Assembly: GCA_027306995.1 (NCBI GenBank)
Contig: DAHUXS010000006.1
Coordinates: forward strand, 1-57,858
DNA: 57,858 bases
Direction of reading: 5' to 3'
Source: Lysobacter sp.
GTDB taxonomy: Bacteria; Pseudomonadota; Gammaproteobacteria; Xanthomonadales; Xanthomonadaceae
Shown: piece by piece, positions 18,517-29,277 of the stretch
Layout of the letters: every line of letters starts with the position of its first letter
Numbering within the stretch: the stretch's first letter is position 1
Program-made: the position numbers and the translations under genes
The notes under the pieces: generated by a model
Told to the model about the DNA's origin: nothing
Database searches by the model: none
Seen by the model: the letters and a program-made list of their open reading frames with translations, nothing else

Positions 18517-19419
18517 ATGCAAGCCCTCGTACTGATTGCAGCGCTGGCCGCAGGCGGTACGAATGGTCCCGCGCTCCCCGCCATCGACCGCATTCTCCAG
18601 GCCTACGAGGCCGGCGACTATCGCACCTGCTCCGACGGCCTGATGGCGTATGACGCATCGCCGGTTCCGATGCCGACCAATGCGGCATTGCTCGCCGTCG
18701 AATGCCTGTCGCGCCAGGATCGCTTCGACGACGCCTTCACCTATCTGCGCAGTCACATCCCGCGCGGCGATGTCGCGATGGACGACCTGCGCGAAAAAGA
18801 TCGCCCAGGGCTCGATGCCCTCCGCAAGCAGCCCCAATGGGCCGCATTCCTCGCAGATGCACAGCGTCTCGACGGCGAACGCATGAAGCACATGGATCTG
18901 CCTTTGCGCACGGAAATCCTCCGTCGTTACGCCATCGACCAGCAGGTCCAGCATGCCTGGATCGACAGCAACTACGCCAAGGTGCAGTCCGACGCTCTGG
19001 CCGCGGTGAATCGCGACAACCTGACTTGGCTGCGTTCGACTCTGGCGAGCGCCAAGCAATGGCCCGGCCGCACACGACTCGGCAGCGATGGCGCCAACGC
19101 GCTGTGGCTGCTGGTGCAGCACGCCGACAATGATCCGGCACTGCAACGCCGGGCGCTCGAGTTGATGATGCAGGCCGCGACCAGCGAAGTATCTCTGCCG
19201 GATCTGGCGTTGCTGGCCGATCGCGTGCTGGTGAACGAAGGCAAGCCCCAACGCTACGGCACCCAATTCAAATCGGACGACAAGGGCGTGATGAGGATGC
19301 GTCCCGCCGACACCAGTTCGGAGGCCGAACTGGACGCCCGTCGTGCCTCGATGGGACTGCCGCCCCTGGCCGAATATCGTCGTCAGCTGCAAGAGCTCTA
19401 CCACAGCGCGGTGCAATAA
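18517..19419 (+). CDS. DUF6624-type protein, probably exported
   Basis: A 300-residue protein of unknown function. It starts with a short hydrophobic stretch (MQALVLIAALAAGG) that may act as a weak signal peptide. Residues ~20-110 look like a helical repeat (IDRILQAYEAGDYRTC, AALLAVECLSRQDRFDDAF). The C-terminal half matches the DUF6624 pattern: DGANALWLLVQHAD, LLADRVLVNEGKPQRYGTQ, then an acidic segment and RRASMGLPPLAEYRRQL. DUF6624 proteins are common in Bacteroidetes and some proteobacteria with no assigned role. It lies 10 bp after phhB and converges on rluC. Confidence 0.8.
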   Translation: MQALVLIAALAAGGTNGPALPAIDRILQAYEAGDYRTCSDGLMAYDASPVPMPTNAALLAVECLSRQDRFDDAFTYLRSHIPRGDVAMDDLREKDRPGLDALRKQPQWAAFLADAQRLDGERMKHMDLPLRTEILRRYAIDQQVQHAWIDSNYAKVQSDALAAVNRDNLTWLRSTLASAKQWPGRTRLGSDGANALWLLVQHADNDPALQRRALELMMQAATSEVSLPDLALLADRVLVNEGKPQRYGTQFKSDDKGVMRMRPADTSSEAELDARRASMGLPPLAEYRRQLQELYHSAVQ

Positions 19420-19446
19420 CCGCCATAACAGGGCTTGCCGCTGCGA

Positions 19447-20412
19447 TCAGCCGAGCTTGTCCAGCACGTCGCGCAATTCCGGCGCCAGCGGCGCATCCAG
19501 AACATAGTCGGCACGCCCGCCATCGAGCGCGAAGCGCAGTGACGATGCGTGCAGGAACAACCGGCGCAATCCGGCCTGGTCGCGCAGGCGGCGATTGACC
19601 TCCTCGTCCCCGTACTTGTCGTCGCCCGCCACCGGGTGGCCGAGGTGCTGCGCATGCACGCGGATCTGGTGGGTGCGTCCGGTTTCGATCCGCACCTCGC
19701 AATAGGAATGACCACCGAAGCGCTGCAGCAACTTGAAGTGGCTGAGCGATTCCTTGCCGATGTCGTTGACCTGCACGTGGCGTTCGCCGCCCTGGCGCAG
19801 GCCGATGTGCAACGGCGCGTCGACGTCCATGGTGCCGTTGGGCATCTTCCCCACCAGCAACGCGAGATAGCGCTTGTCGATGCCGGCGCCATGGTCCTCG
19901 CGCATCAGTGCCTGCAACTCGCGCAGCGCCGAACGCTTCTTGGCGACGATCAGCAGACCCGAGGTATCGCGGTCGAGGCGATGGACCAGCTCCAGCGATT
20001 CGTTCGGACGCAGGGCGCGCAGCGATTCGATCGCGCCATGGCGGATGCCGCTGCCGCCGTGGCTGGCCAGTCCCGACGGCTTGTTGAGGGCCAGCAGGCG
20101 GGCGTCCTCGAACACGATCGCGGCATCCAGTGCCGCCAGCAGACTCTTGGGCGGCGGTGCGGACTCCCCGGCTTCCTCCAGCCGGACCGGTGGGATCCGG
20201 ACCTCGTCACCAGCCACGAGCTTGCGCTCGGGCTTGCCGCGGCCGCCGTTCACCCGCACCTGGCCGGAGCGGACGATCTTGTAGATCAAGGACTTGGGCG
20301 CGCCTTTGAGCTGGCCCAGCAGGAAGTTGTCCAGCCGCTGGCCGTCCCGGTCCTCTGGGACCCGGACCATGCGGACGCCGGCACTGGCGGTTGACGTTCC
20401 TGAATTGGCCAT
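19447..20412 (-). CDS. rluC: 23S rRNA pseudouridine(955/2504/2580) synthase
   Basis: Isomerises specific uridines of 23S rRNA to pseudouridine. The 321-residue protein has an N-terminal S4 RNA-binding domain (about residues 19-75, GQRLDNFLLGQLKGAPKS) and the RluA-type catalytic domain with HRLDRDTSGLLIVAKK (catalytic Asp147), then GRTHQIRVHAQHLGHPVAGD. It is divergent from rne, as in E. coli, and this synteny supports RluC rather than RluA or RluD. The start ATG at 20410-20412 lies inside the predicted rne promoter. Confidence 0.95.
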   Translation of the reverse strand: MANSGTSTASAGVRMVRVPEDRDGQRLDNFLLGQLKGAPKSLIYKIVRSGQVRVNGGRGKPERKLVAGDEVRIPPVRLEEAGESAPPPKSLLAALDAAIVFEDARLLALNKPSGLASHGGSGIRHGAIESLRALRPNESLELVHRLDRDTSGLLIVAKKRSALRELQALMREDHGAGIDKRYLALLVGKMPNGTMDVDAPLHIGLRQGGERHVQVNDIGKESLSHFKLLQRFGGHSYCEVRIETGRTHQIRVHAQHLGHPVAGDDKYGDEEVNRRLRDQAGLRRLFLHASSLRFALDGGRADYVLDAPLAPELRDVLDKLG

Positions 20413-20434
20413 GCTCGATCTGATACACTATAAG
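20405..20434 (+). promoter_or_regulatory. candidate rne promoter
   Basis: TTGGCC (20405-20410) and TATAAG (20429-20434) are spaced 18 bp apart, the best forward pair in the rluC-rne gap. Transcription from here would give a leader of about 350 nt. E. coli rne also has a very long 5' leader (about 360 nt). Assigned by eye. Confidence 0.4.
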
Positions 20435-20793
20435 GACGGGACAAGTTCCTGATTTCGCTGCGATCTTTGGCCGAAAGCCTGCCGCAGCGGATCCGCGCAA
20501 CCGGCACCACCGTCCACGGGGCGGCCATGTTAACCGGCTGGGCGGCAGCGAACGCGAAACGTCGGACGCATTCGTGCATCCGTGCTCCACATACGTCGTG
20601 TGGCGTGGCCTCCTAGTTTTTGGTGGCGACGCGGCCGGCACCCACAATTTGAATGAACGATCAAGCGCTCCCGCGGTCCGCCGTGGTGTTGTAGCGCTGG
20701 AATCCTCAAAGGCCCGCGCAGCGATGCGCGGCCAGCGGTCTCCAGAGGCACGATGCCCGGTGTTCCGCGCCGCAGAGCGCAGGGAACACAACA
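20435..20793 (+). promoter_or_regulatory. long untranslated leader of rne
   Basis: There is no convincing gene in this 359-bp gap. Several inverted repeats can form hairpins, for example GCGCAGCGATGCGC near 20716-20729 and GCGGTCCGCCGTGG near 20673. In E. coli the rne leader is cleaved by RNase E to autoregulate its own mRNA; the matching length and position suggest the same here, but the hairpins were not folded. Confidence 0.45.
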
Positions 20794-23790
20794 ATGAAGC
20801 GCATGCTGATCAATGCGACGCAGGCGGAAGAACTCCGCGTCGCTATCGTCGATGGACAGAACCTGTACGACATCGACATCGAGCAACCCTCGAAAGAACA
20901 GAAGAAGTCCAACATCTACAAGGGCAAGATCACCCGCGTCGAACCGTCGCTGGAAGCGGCCTTCGTCGAATACGGTGCGGAACGCCACGGCTTCCTGCCC
21001 CTGAAGGAAATCTCCCGCGACTACTTCCAGCCCGGCGTCGACCACCGCAGCGGCAACATCCGCGAGCTGGTGCGCGAAGGCCAGGAAGTCGTCGTCCAGG
21101 TCGAGAAGGAAGAACGCGGCAACAAGGGCGCGGCCCTGACCACGTTCATCTCGCTGGCCGGCCGCTACATGGTGCTGATGCCGAACTCGCCCAGCGCCGG
21201 TGGCGTCTCGCGCCGCATCGAAGGCGACGACCGCGCCGAGCTGAAGCGCGCGATGGACGCGTTGGCGATCCCCGACGGCATGGGCGTGATCATCCGCACC
21301 GCCGGCGTCGGTCGCGATGCCGAAGAACTGCAGTGGGACCTCGACTACCTGCTGTCGGTGTGGAAGGCGATCGCCGAAGCCGCACTGAGCAAGCCGTCGC
21401 CGTTCCTGATCTACCAGGAATCGCGCCTGATCATCCGCGCCCTGCGCGACTACATGCGCCCGGACATCGGCGAGATCCTGGTCGATACGCCGGAGATGTA
21501 CGCCGAGGCGCGCGAATTCGTCGAACAGGTGATGCCGCAGTCGCTGCGCAAGCTGAAGCCGTATACCGACGACACCCCGCTGTTCAACCGCTTCCAGATC
21601 GAATCGCAGATCGAGAGCGCCTACGAGCGCGAAGTGCGCCTGCCCTCCGGCGGCGCGCTGGTGATCGACCAGACCGAAGCGCTGACCGCGATCGACGTCA
21701 ACTCGGCGCGCGCGACCAAGGGCGGCGACATCGAGGAAACCGCGTTCCATACCAACTGCGAAGCTGCGGAAGAAGTGGCCCGCCAGTTGCGCCTGCGCGA
21801 CCTCGGCGGCCTGGTGGTGATCGATTTCATCGACATGGAATCGAACAAGCACCAGCGCGAGGTCGAGAACCGCCTCCAGAACGCCCTGCGCTCCGACCGT
21901 GCGCGCGTGCAGCTGGGTCGCATCTCCAAATTCGGCCTGATGGAGATGAGCCGCCAGCGCCTGCGTCCGTCGCTGGGCGAAGCCAGCCAGATCGTCTGCC
22001 CGCGTTGCGAAGGCCACGGCCGCATGCGCAGCGTCGAATCGCTGTCGCTGTCGATCCTGCGCCTCGCCGAAGAGCACGCGATGAAGGACAACACCGGGCA
22101 GGTCCTGGTGCAGGCGCCGGTCGAGATCGCCAACTACCTGTTGAACGAAAAGCGTCGTGCGCTGAGCGAAATCGAGAAGCGCCACGACGCGCCGATCGTG
22201 CTCGTCGCCGACGAACAGCTGCATACCCCGCACTACGAAGTCACGCGCATCCGCGAGAACGAGTTGAGCGAGGAAACCTCGCGTCCGAGCTACCACCGCG
22301 GCACGCCGCGCAAGGTGCCGACGCATGCGCTGAGCAAGTCGCACCTCAACATCCCCGAGCCGATAGTCAAGGCGGTGAAGCACGCGCAGCCGGCACCGAT
22401 CCGCGCCGAAGCGCCAGCGCCCGCGCCTGCCCCGGCGCCAGTCGCGCCGCCCGCGCCGGTTGCAGCACCCGCGCCGGTCAAGCGCAAGGGCCTGCTCGGT
22501 CGCATCGTCAGCGCGATCGTCGGTGGCGACGAGACGCCGGCACCCGCGCCTGCCCCGGCCCCCGTGCAGGCGCAGGCCGCGCGCAATGAGCGCGGCGCCA
22601 ACAAGCGCGACCGCGACGACCGTCGCCAGCGCGACAACCAGCAGCGCGGCCAGAGCGGCAACGGCCCGCGCCAGCAACAGGCAACCCAGCAGAGCGGGCA
22701 ACGTGACCGCAGCGACAAGCAACAGGGCCAACAGCAACAGAGCGCCCAGAAGCAGCCGCAAAACAACAAGCAACAACAAAAGCAGCGCGACCAGCAGGAA
22801 CAGGTCGCCGCTCCGCAGATCGACGCACAAGACAGCGAACACGCCGCCGCGGTGAACGGTGAGCAACGCGAATCGCGCAGCAACCACAACCGTCGTCGCA
22901 ACCGCAATCGCCGCGGTCGTGGCGAAGGCGCGGCTGCCGCACAGGAAGCCACGGTCGACACCAATGTCGAGCAGCTCGATGCCGCAGCGACAGCTGCAGC
23001 AACGGCGGTGACTGCGCAGGAGGCTGTTGCTGCACCGACCATTGCTCCGGCATCGGCAACCGCTGCTGTTGAAGCGGTCGAGGAAAAAGCTGCGACTGCC
23101 GCCGGTGAAGCCACCGAAAACGAAACCGATGCAACGTCCGGCGACGATGCCGACAAGCCGAAGCGTCGCCGTGGTCGCCGCGGTGGCCGTCGTCGTCGCA
23201 AGGGTGGCGTCGAAGGCGAAGCTGGCGACGACGTTTTCGATGAAGTCGAAGGCGAGGAAACCGCTGCCAGCAGCATCGGCAACGGCCACCAGCCCGAATT
23301 CGAATTCGACGATCTCGAAGCCGCCACGCCCGTGCAGCCGCAACCGGTCGCCCCGGCCCCGGTGCAGACTGCTCCCGCGCCCGTGCAGGAGGCGAAAGAA
23401 ACCCAGCCCGTGGTCGAAGCGGCTCCCGAACCGGTGACCGCACCGGCGCCGGTCGCTGCCGGCCCGGGTCCGTCGACGATGTTCGCCAACGCCCGTCCGC
23501 GCGAAACCAGCCAGGCGATGCCGCTGTCGGCAGCGATCGCGGTGTCCTTGGTGGATTCGATGCGGATGCCGCCGCGCCCGGCAACGCCGGCACCCGCGGC
23601 CCAGCCGCAGGCTGAGGCTGCTGCGGAAACCGGCGTGACCACGCCGGAAACCAACACGGCGTCCGAAGTCGCAGCCGAGGCACAGGAAGAAGCCACGCCT
23701 GCCGATGCTGCCGCCGAGGCAACGGAATCGGCGACGCCGGCCGTTCCGCACCTGTCCGGCGAAGAGATCGAACGCGCCCACGACGCCTGA
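20794..23790 (+). CDS. rne: ribonuclease E
   Basis: The endonuclease that starts mRNA decay and processes rRNA and tRNA; its C-terminal half scaffolds the degradosome. The 998-residue protein has an N-terminal S1 domain inside the catalytic half ([22 protein letters not shown] near residue 40), the Mg-binding Asp301 ([11 protein letters not shown]) and Asp344 ([12 protein letters not shown]), and the Zn-link Cys402/Cys405 ([12 protein letters not shown]). The half after residue ~520 is low-complexity: Ala-Pro runs, a Gln/Asn-rich stretch around 615-670, Arg-rich patches ([14 protein letters not shown] and [16 protein letters not shown]) likely to bind RNA, and acidic segments. The membrane-targeting and partner-binding motifs cannot be placed with certainty. 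It starts at ATG 20794 after a long leader. Confidence 0.98.
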   Translation: MKRMLINATQAEELRVAIVDGQNLYDIDIEQPSKEQKKSNIYKGKITRVEPSLEAAFVEYGAERHGFLPLKEISRDYFQPGVDHRSGNIRELVREGQEVVVQVEKEERGNKGAALTTFISLAGRYMVLMPNSPSAGGVSRRIEGDDRAELKRAMDALAIPDGMGVIIRTAGVGRDAEELQWDLDYLLSVWKAIAEAALSKPSPFLIYQESRLIIRALRDYMRPDIGEILVDTPEMYAEAREFVEQVMPQSLRKLKPYTDDTPLFNRFQIESQIESAYEREVRLPSGGALVIDQTEALTAIDVNSARATKGGDIEETAFHTNCEAAEEVARQLRLRDLGGLVVIDFIDMESNKHQREVENRLQNALRSDRARVQLGRISKFGLMEMSRQRLRPSLGEASQIVCPRCEGHGRMRSVESLSLSILRLAEEHAMKDNTGQVLVQAPVEIANYLLNEKRRALSEIEKRHDAPIVLVADEQLHTPHYEVTRIRENELSEETSRPSYHRGTPRKVPTHALSKSHLNIPEPIVKAVKHAQPAPIRAEAPAPAPAPAPVAPPAPVAAPAPVKRKGLLGRIVSAIVGGDETPAPAPAPAPVQAQAARNERGANKRDRDDRRQRDNQQRGQSGNGPRQQQATQQSGQRDRSDKQQGQQQQSAQKQPQNNKQQQKQRDQQEQVAAPQIDAQDSEHAAAVNGEQRESRSNHNRRRNRNRRGRGEGAAAAQEATVDTNVEQLDAAATAAATAVTAQEAVAAPTIAPASATAAVEAVEEKAATAAGEATENETDATSGDDADKPKRRRGRRGGRRRRKGGVEGEAGDDVFDEVEGEETAASSIGNGHQPEFEFDDLEAATPVQPQPVAPAPVQTAPAPVQEAKETQPVVEAAPEPVTAPAPVAAGPGPSTMFANARPRETSQAMPLSAAIAVSLVDSMRMPPRPATPAPAAQPQAEAAAETGVTTPETNTASEVAAEAQEEATPADAAAEATESATPAVPHLSGEEIERAHDA

Positions 23791-23812
23791 AGCGGTATCG
23801 ACGACTGAAAGG

Positions 23813-23840
23813 AAAAACGCCGGTCATGCCGGCGTTTTTT
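23813..23840 (+). terminator. intrinsic terminator after rne
   Basis: AAAAACGCCGG (23813-23823) pairs with CCGGCGTTTTT (23829-23839) around a 5-nt loop, followed by T. It is 22 bp after the rne stop and could also serve the convergent response-regulator gene, since the A-run gives a T-run on the other strand. Confidence 0.9.
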
Positions 23841-23862
23841 CATTGCAACGGATGGTCCGCGA

Positions 23863-24510
23863 TCACACCACGTCGGCGGTGTCGACCATTCCGTATTGAC
23901 TGGCGAGGCGCGCGAGCGCAACGGTGTCGCGAATGCCGAGCTTCTCGAATGCGCGCGACTTGTGGGTGTTGACGGTCTTGGCGCTCAACGACAGGCGCTT
24001 GGCGATCTCTTCCTGGCGCAGCCCGCGCAAGAGCAGCAGCGAGACTTCGAGTTCGCGGCCCGAGAGCCCATCGAAGGGCGAGCCGTCGCCACTGACCGAT
24101 GACAGGGCAATCGCCTGGGCCACGCTGCTGGCGAGATAGCGCTTGCCGCGCGCGACATCGCGCACCGCGCGCACCAGCTCCGAGGCATCGCCACCCTTGC
24201 CGACATAACCGCTGGCGCCGGCATCGAGCAGACGCTTCGGCATCGGCCCATCCTCCAGCACCGACACCGCGATGACCTTCGTCTCCGGCAGGCTGCGGGT
24301 GATGCGTTCGGTCACCTCGAGCCCGCTCAAGCCAGGAAGATGAATATCGCAGAGCACGACATCGGGCTTGAGCTGGCGTACCTGCGCCAATGCCACTTCC
24401 CCTGTGTCGGCCTCGCCGATCACTTCGATGTCGACTTCGCCCGCCAGGATCATCTTCATCCCGGCGCGAACCAGCGCATGGTCATCCACCAGATAGACGC
24501 GAATTGCCAT
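23863..24510 (-). CDS. NarL/FixJ-family response regulator, GacA/UvrY-like
   Basis: A 215-residue two-component response regulator. The receiver domain (1-120) has the acidic pair Asp9-Asp10 (VYLVDDHALVRAGM), the phospho-acceptor Asp55 (DVVLCDIHLPGLSG), Ser/Thr at VIAVSVLED and Lys at GYVGKGGDASEL. The output domain is a LuxR-type HTH from about residue 145 (LSGRELEVSLLLLRGLRQEE, then LSAKTVNTHKSRAFEKLG). The RHLPG-like and KTVNTHKSR signatures are typical of GacA/UvrY/LetA, which activates small RNAs that titrate CsrA. In E. coli uvrY sits beside uvrC; here uvrC is 20 kb away, so this name rests on sequence only. No sensor kinase is adjacent. Confidence 0.9.
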   Translation of the reverse strand: MAIRVYLVDDHALVRAGMKMILAGEVDIEVIGEADTGEVALAQVRQLKPDVVLCDIHLPGLSGLEVTERITRSLPETKVIAVSVLEDGPMPKRLLDAGASGYVGKGGDASELVRAVRDVARGKRYLASSVAQAIALSSVSGDGSPFDGLSGRELEVSLLLLRGLRQEEIAKRLSLSAKTVNTHKSRAFEKLGIRDTVALARLASQYGMVDTADVV

Positions 24511-24632
24511 TCCGATCTCCTCCCCTGTTGCAAAGAGGTTACCGCCGTCACGAAACCAGGGGAAGTGCGGCGATTCCGGACAGATCTGTCAGGGAAGTCC
24601 GGTCCGGTGAACAATCGCGCTCCGAATGGACA

Positions 24633-25154
24633 TCACTGGCCTCGGCCCTGGTCATGGATGCGCTTGCCGAGCGGCTTCTCGTTGAGCGCATCGACGGCCC
24701 GATCGACGAATTGCCTGATGTCGCCCACCTCGGCAAACAGCCCATCATAGGCTGTTCGAATCAGCGCCGCGCATTGCTCGAATTTCGCAAGCTGCACCAC
24801 GCCTTCATTCGTGAGCTCGAATACCTTTCGCCGGGCGTCACTGTCGTCATTTCGATGCCGTATGAGGCCGAGACGCAGGAGCTTGGGTATCTTCTGCATG
24901 ACCAATTGATGCGAATGCCCCAGTTCCCGCGCGAGATCCGAAGCCGAGGCTGCGCCACGGACTGCAAGAAGCGTCATCAACGAACACGAACGAACCGGGA
25001 TGACGACACCCATCGCATCGAAGACTGTCTGGGACTGATCGGCGATCAGGACGCTCAACCGCTCGACGGCGCGACCAAGAAAGACGTCGTCATCGATTCC
25101 CGCCGGATTGTGCTCCCGGTCAGTCAAGGCGCTTGTACGTCTGAACACTGCCAT
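24633..25154 (-). CDS. MarR-family transcriptional regulator
   Basis: A 173-residue winged-helix regulator. The HTH is around residues 68-105 (ASASDLARELGHSHQLVMQKI then LLRLGLIRHRNDDSDARRKV, the wing), flanked by helices that would dimerise. The ATG at 25154 lies 35 bp inside the end of the upstream S41 peptidase gene in another frame, so the two are probably translationally coupled. The palindromes upstream of the peptidase gene at 26488-26508 are a plausible operator, which would make this an autoregulated peptidase-regulator cassette. Base composition of the pair is visibly more AT-rich than that of flanking genes. Confidence 0.85.
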   Translation of the reverse strand: MAVFRRTSALTDREHNPAGIDDDVFLGRAVERLSVLIADQSQTVFDAMGVVIPVRSCSLMTLLAVRGAASASDLARELGHSHQLVMQKIPKLLRLGLIRHRNDDSDARRKVFELTNEGVVQLAKFEQCAALIRTAYDGLFAEVGDIRQFVDRAVDALNEKPLGKRIHDQGRGQ

Positions 25155-26451
25155 CCTTGTTCACGCGCTCCAAAGACATCACTTTCCCACGCTGAACATT
25201 CAGGCGATAGCGGAAATCGAACACTCCTTCCACTGCGAACAGATTGGAATCGACCGGTTCCAGGGCGACGCGAAAGCGGTTCCGCCAGATACAGAAGAGC
25301 GTGCCATTCTCCAGGACGATCTGGCGCCCTTCGTATTTCCCGACGGCGTTCTGGATCACTCCGGCGTCGATGGTGGGACGCTTGATATTTGCCGTCAACA
25401 CCGGGAGCAGCCAAGCGAATTCGGCCCGCTTGGCGTCATTGGTCTTCGCCAGATTCTCGAGCGCCAGCTTGTGTGCCAGCGCAAGCGCCTGAATGGACGG
25501 ACTCCGAATGTCGGGTTGCACTCCGACACCTTCGAAATCTCCATGATCCACCGGATCGCGTATCTGGCCGATCGGCACCTGCACGAAGAAGTCGTTGTTG
25601 ACCACTTTGCGATCGACCGGATGTGCGCCACCAGCTGTCTGCTCACCGATCAAGGTCGCACGCCCGAGTTTTTTCATCGCGTAGGAAAACCATTCCGCCG
25701 AGGAAAACGATGTGGTGCTGGTCAGGATATAAACCGGCTTGTCCGCCATGCGCTTGCCGGGCAATCCAGGCAGCACCCATTGCCCGCGCTCGATTCGCTT
25801 GCCGTCCTCGTTGTAGTAGTAATCGAAGAGAAGCTGGTCCTTTTTGGTGGGGAAGAAATAGCTCGCAAGGAATTGCGCCATTTCCAGATAACCGCCGTTG
25901 TTGTAACGCAGATCGATGATCACGGCATCGGTATTGCCAACGAAACGCATTGCCGAGGCTGCGGTCTCATAGGCAAGCTGGGGGTCGGCAAAATAACTGA
26001 AGCGGATATAGCCGATATTGCCATCCAGGCGACTGACCTCGTCAAAGCCGAAATTGGCCTCCTCGGCCTTGGCCAATTCTTCCTTTTGCATCTTGCTGTC
26101 GAGCGCCGAATCGCCGTCCGCCCGCGATTCGGCAACCCATTCCGGATCGGCGCCCACGACGAAGTGCAGGTCGCCACTCGTTTTCACGAGATCCTCGGTC
26201 AGCCTTGCGGCGAACTCTTCCTTCGTCGTGGCCAGGTCATAGTCGCCCTTTTTCAGATGCTCCTGAAGCACCGGCGCAATTTTCCGGGCAGTGTCCGGAA
26301 AGGCATAGTGCGCTTTCAAGGTGTTGTTGAGCGCCGCGATGGTGGCGGCTTTCTCGTCCGACGACATATCCGGCGTGCCGGCCAAAGCCGTAGTCGCCCA
26401 AAAAATAGGCACCACCATAAGCATTCGAAGCTGTGACAAGCGATTGCGCAT
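25120..26451 (-). CDS. S41 family peptidase (IRBP/tail-specific-protease-like), exported
   Basis: A 443-residue serine peptidase. The ATG at 26449-26451 is chosen: an AAGGA ribosome-binding site lies 8 bp upstream and the N-terminus is a signal peptide (MRNRLSQLRMLMVVPIFWAT ending TALAG). An N-terminal helical domain of the IRBP type covers residues ~28-135. The S41 core follows: IGYIRFSYF near 147, DAVIIDLRYNNGGYLEMAQF at 175-194, the Ser region TSTTSFSSAEWFSYAMKKLG (catalytic Ser 250 or 251), GEQTAGGAHP at 269-278, and GVGVQPDI. About 120 residues after the core are of unknown structure. No PDZ domain is evident. Overlaps the MarR gene by 35 bp. Substrate unknown. Confidence 0.9.
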   Translation of the reverse strand: MRNRLSQLRMLMVVPIFWATTALAGTPDMSSDEKAATIAALNNTLKAHYAFPDTARKIAPVLQEHLKKGDYDLATTKEEFAARLTEDLVKTSGDLHFVVGADPEWVAESRADGDSALDSKMQKEELAKAEEANFGFDEVSRLDGNIGYIRFSYFADPQLAYETAASAMRFVGNTDAVIIDLRYNNGGYLEMAQFLASYFFPTKKDQLLFDYYYNEDGKRIERGQWVLPGLPGKRMADKPVYILTSTTSFSSAEWFSYAMKKLGRATLIGEQTAGGAHPVDRKVVNNDFFVQVPIGQIRDPVDHGDFEGVGVQPDIRSPSIQALALAHKLALENLAKTNDAKRAEFAWLLPVLTANIKRPTIDAGVIQNAVGKYEGRQIVLENGTLFCIWRNRFRVALEPVDSNLFAVEGVFDFRYRLNVQRGKVMSLERVNKDGSVQTYKRLD

Positions 26452-26487
26452 TCCGTCGATCCTTGAGGAGACAGTTATATTTACAAC

Positions 26488-26508
26488 ATATTGCGCAATA
26501 TATTGCAA
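26488..26508. promoter_or_regulatory. nested palindromes, candidate MarR operator
   Basis: A 14-bp perfect palindrome ATATTGCGCAATAT (26488-26501) overlaps a second, GCAATATATTGC (26495-26506), and ends in TTGCAA (26503-26508). The repeated half-site is TTGC/GCAA. It lies 37-57 bp upstream of the peptidase start codon, over a possible minus-strand -35 (TTGCAA) and spacer. MarR proteins commonly bind such short AT-rich palindromes. Assignment to the downstream regulator is inference. Confidence 0.6.
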
Positions 26509-26602
26509 ATATGATGCCGCGACTTGTCCGGATCATTCAGAAATCGAGGTTATCGGGGATTGCGCCGGTCAAAGAAGTTCGGGGATGGACCGGCAATCGA
26601 AA

Positions 26603-26692
26603 TGGCGGAAGCGGTGAGATTCGAACTCACGGTGGTATCGCTACCACGCCGGTTTTCAAGACCGGTGCCTTAAACCACTCGGCCACGCTTCC
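26603..26692 (-). tRNA. tRNA-Ser (anticodon TGA)
   Basis: A 90-nt class II tRNA with encoded CCA (26603-26605). The acceptor stem is GGAAGCG/CGCTTCC with discriminator G, as required for serine. The anticodon loop reads CTTGAAA, anticodon TGA. A long variable arm (GTGGTAGCGATACCAC) and a T-arm with GTTCGAATC are present. It lies 47 bp downstream of serS on the same strand, so the synthetase and one of its tRNAs may share a transcript. Confidence 0.97.
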
Positions 26693-26739
26693 GTGATTTC
26701 TTGCTGTCGCGCCATTGTCGCACGGCGCGGCTCGCGGGA

Positions 26740-28783
<2,044 letters not shown>

Positions 28784-28799
28784 TCGCTTTCACGACGGA

Positions 28800-29183
28800 T
28801 CAGGTAGTGGTGCGTGCCCGCGCCACCATCCACGTCATTGCCAGCATCGCCAGCAGCACGCAGATCGCCCCCGTGCCCAGTAGCGGCGCCAACGAATCTT
28901 CGTTGCCGTGGCCGGAAAACAGCAGGAGCAATCCGATCGCGAGCGACAGTGCGCCGAGCTGGTGCAGGAGGAACTGGATCGATTTGAGCTTGCCGGTGAT
29001 ACCCGGCAGCCACAGCCGATGGATCGTGGCGTAGATGAAGGAGAACACGAACCCCACCAGCATGATGTGGGCGTGGGCGGGCATCTCCGAATGATTGCGT
29101 GATGCGGCCATGTAGATGCCGAGGCATAGCCCGGCGATGGCGAACATCAGTCCGCACAGCAGAAACTTGCGATCGATACCCAT
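28800..29183 (-). CDS. small four-helix membrane protein resembling part of haem-copper oxidase subunit I
   Basis: A 127-residue protein with four hydrophobic segments (CGLMFAIAGLCLGIYMA, AHIMLVGFVFSFIYATI, GALSLAIGLLLLFSG, LLGTGAICVLLAMLAM). The second helix starts with MPAHAHIMLVGFV and contains His37, His39 and His55; His74 lies before the third. A His-x-His at the head of a helix is reminiscent of the haem-liganding helices of cytochrome oxidase subunit I, and short proteins of this kind are often annotated as oxidase-related. The protein is far too short to be an oxidase; haem binding is possible but unproven. Start chosen at ATG 29183 because upstream in-frame sequence is Arg/Ser-rich and non-conserved. 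Confidence 0.7.
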   Translation of the reverse strand: MGIDRKFLLCGLMFAIAGLCLGIYMAASRNHSEMPAHAHIMLVGFVFSFIYATIHRLWLPGITGKLKSIQFLLHQLGALSLAIGLLLLFSGHGNEDSLAPLLGTGAICVLLAMLAMTWMVARARTTT

Positions 29184-29277
29184 CTCACCGACTCCTTGGC
29201 TGCCCCGGGGTTCCGGCGGAGTATGGGAGCGCTTCCGACACCGGGCAACGGGAACCGGATGAACGGAGGCGTATGGA

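Noticed and set aside
20427-20432. A minus-strand TATAGT as the rluC promoter
   Set aside because: No matching -35 at 16-18 bp, and it would leave only a few bases before the start codon; the same bases fit a plus-strand -10 better.
20530-23781. A long minus-strand frame opposite rne
   Set aside because: It mirrors the repetitive Ala/Arg/Gln-coding half of rne and gives low-complexity sequence only.
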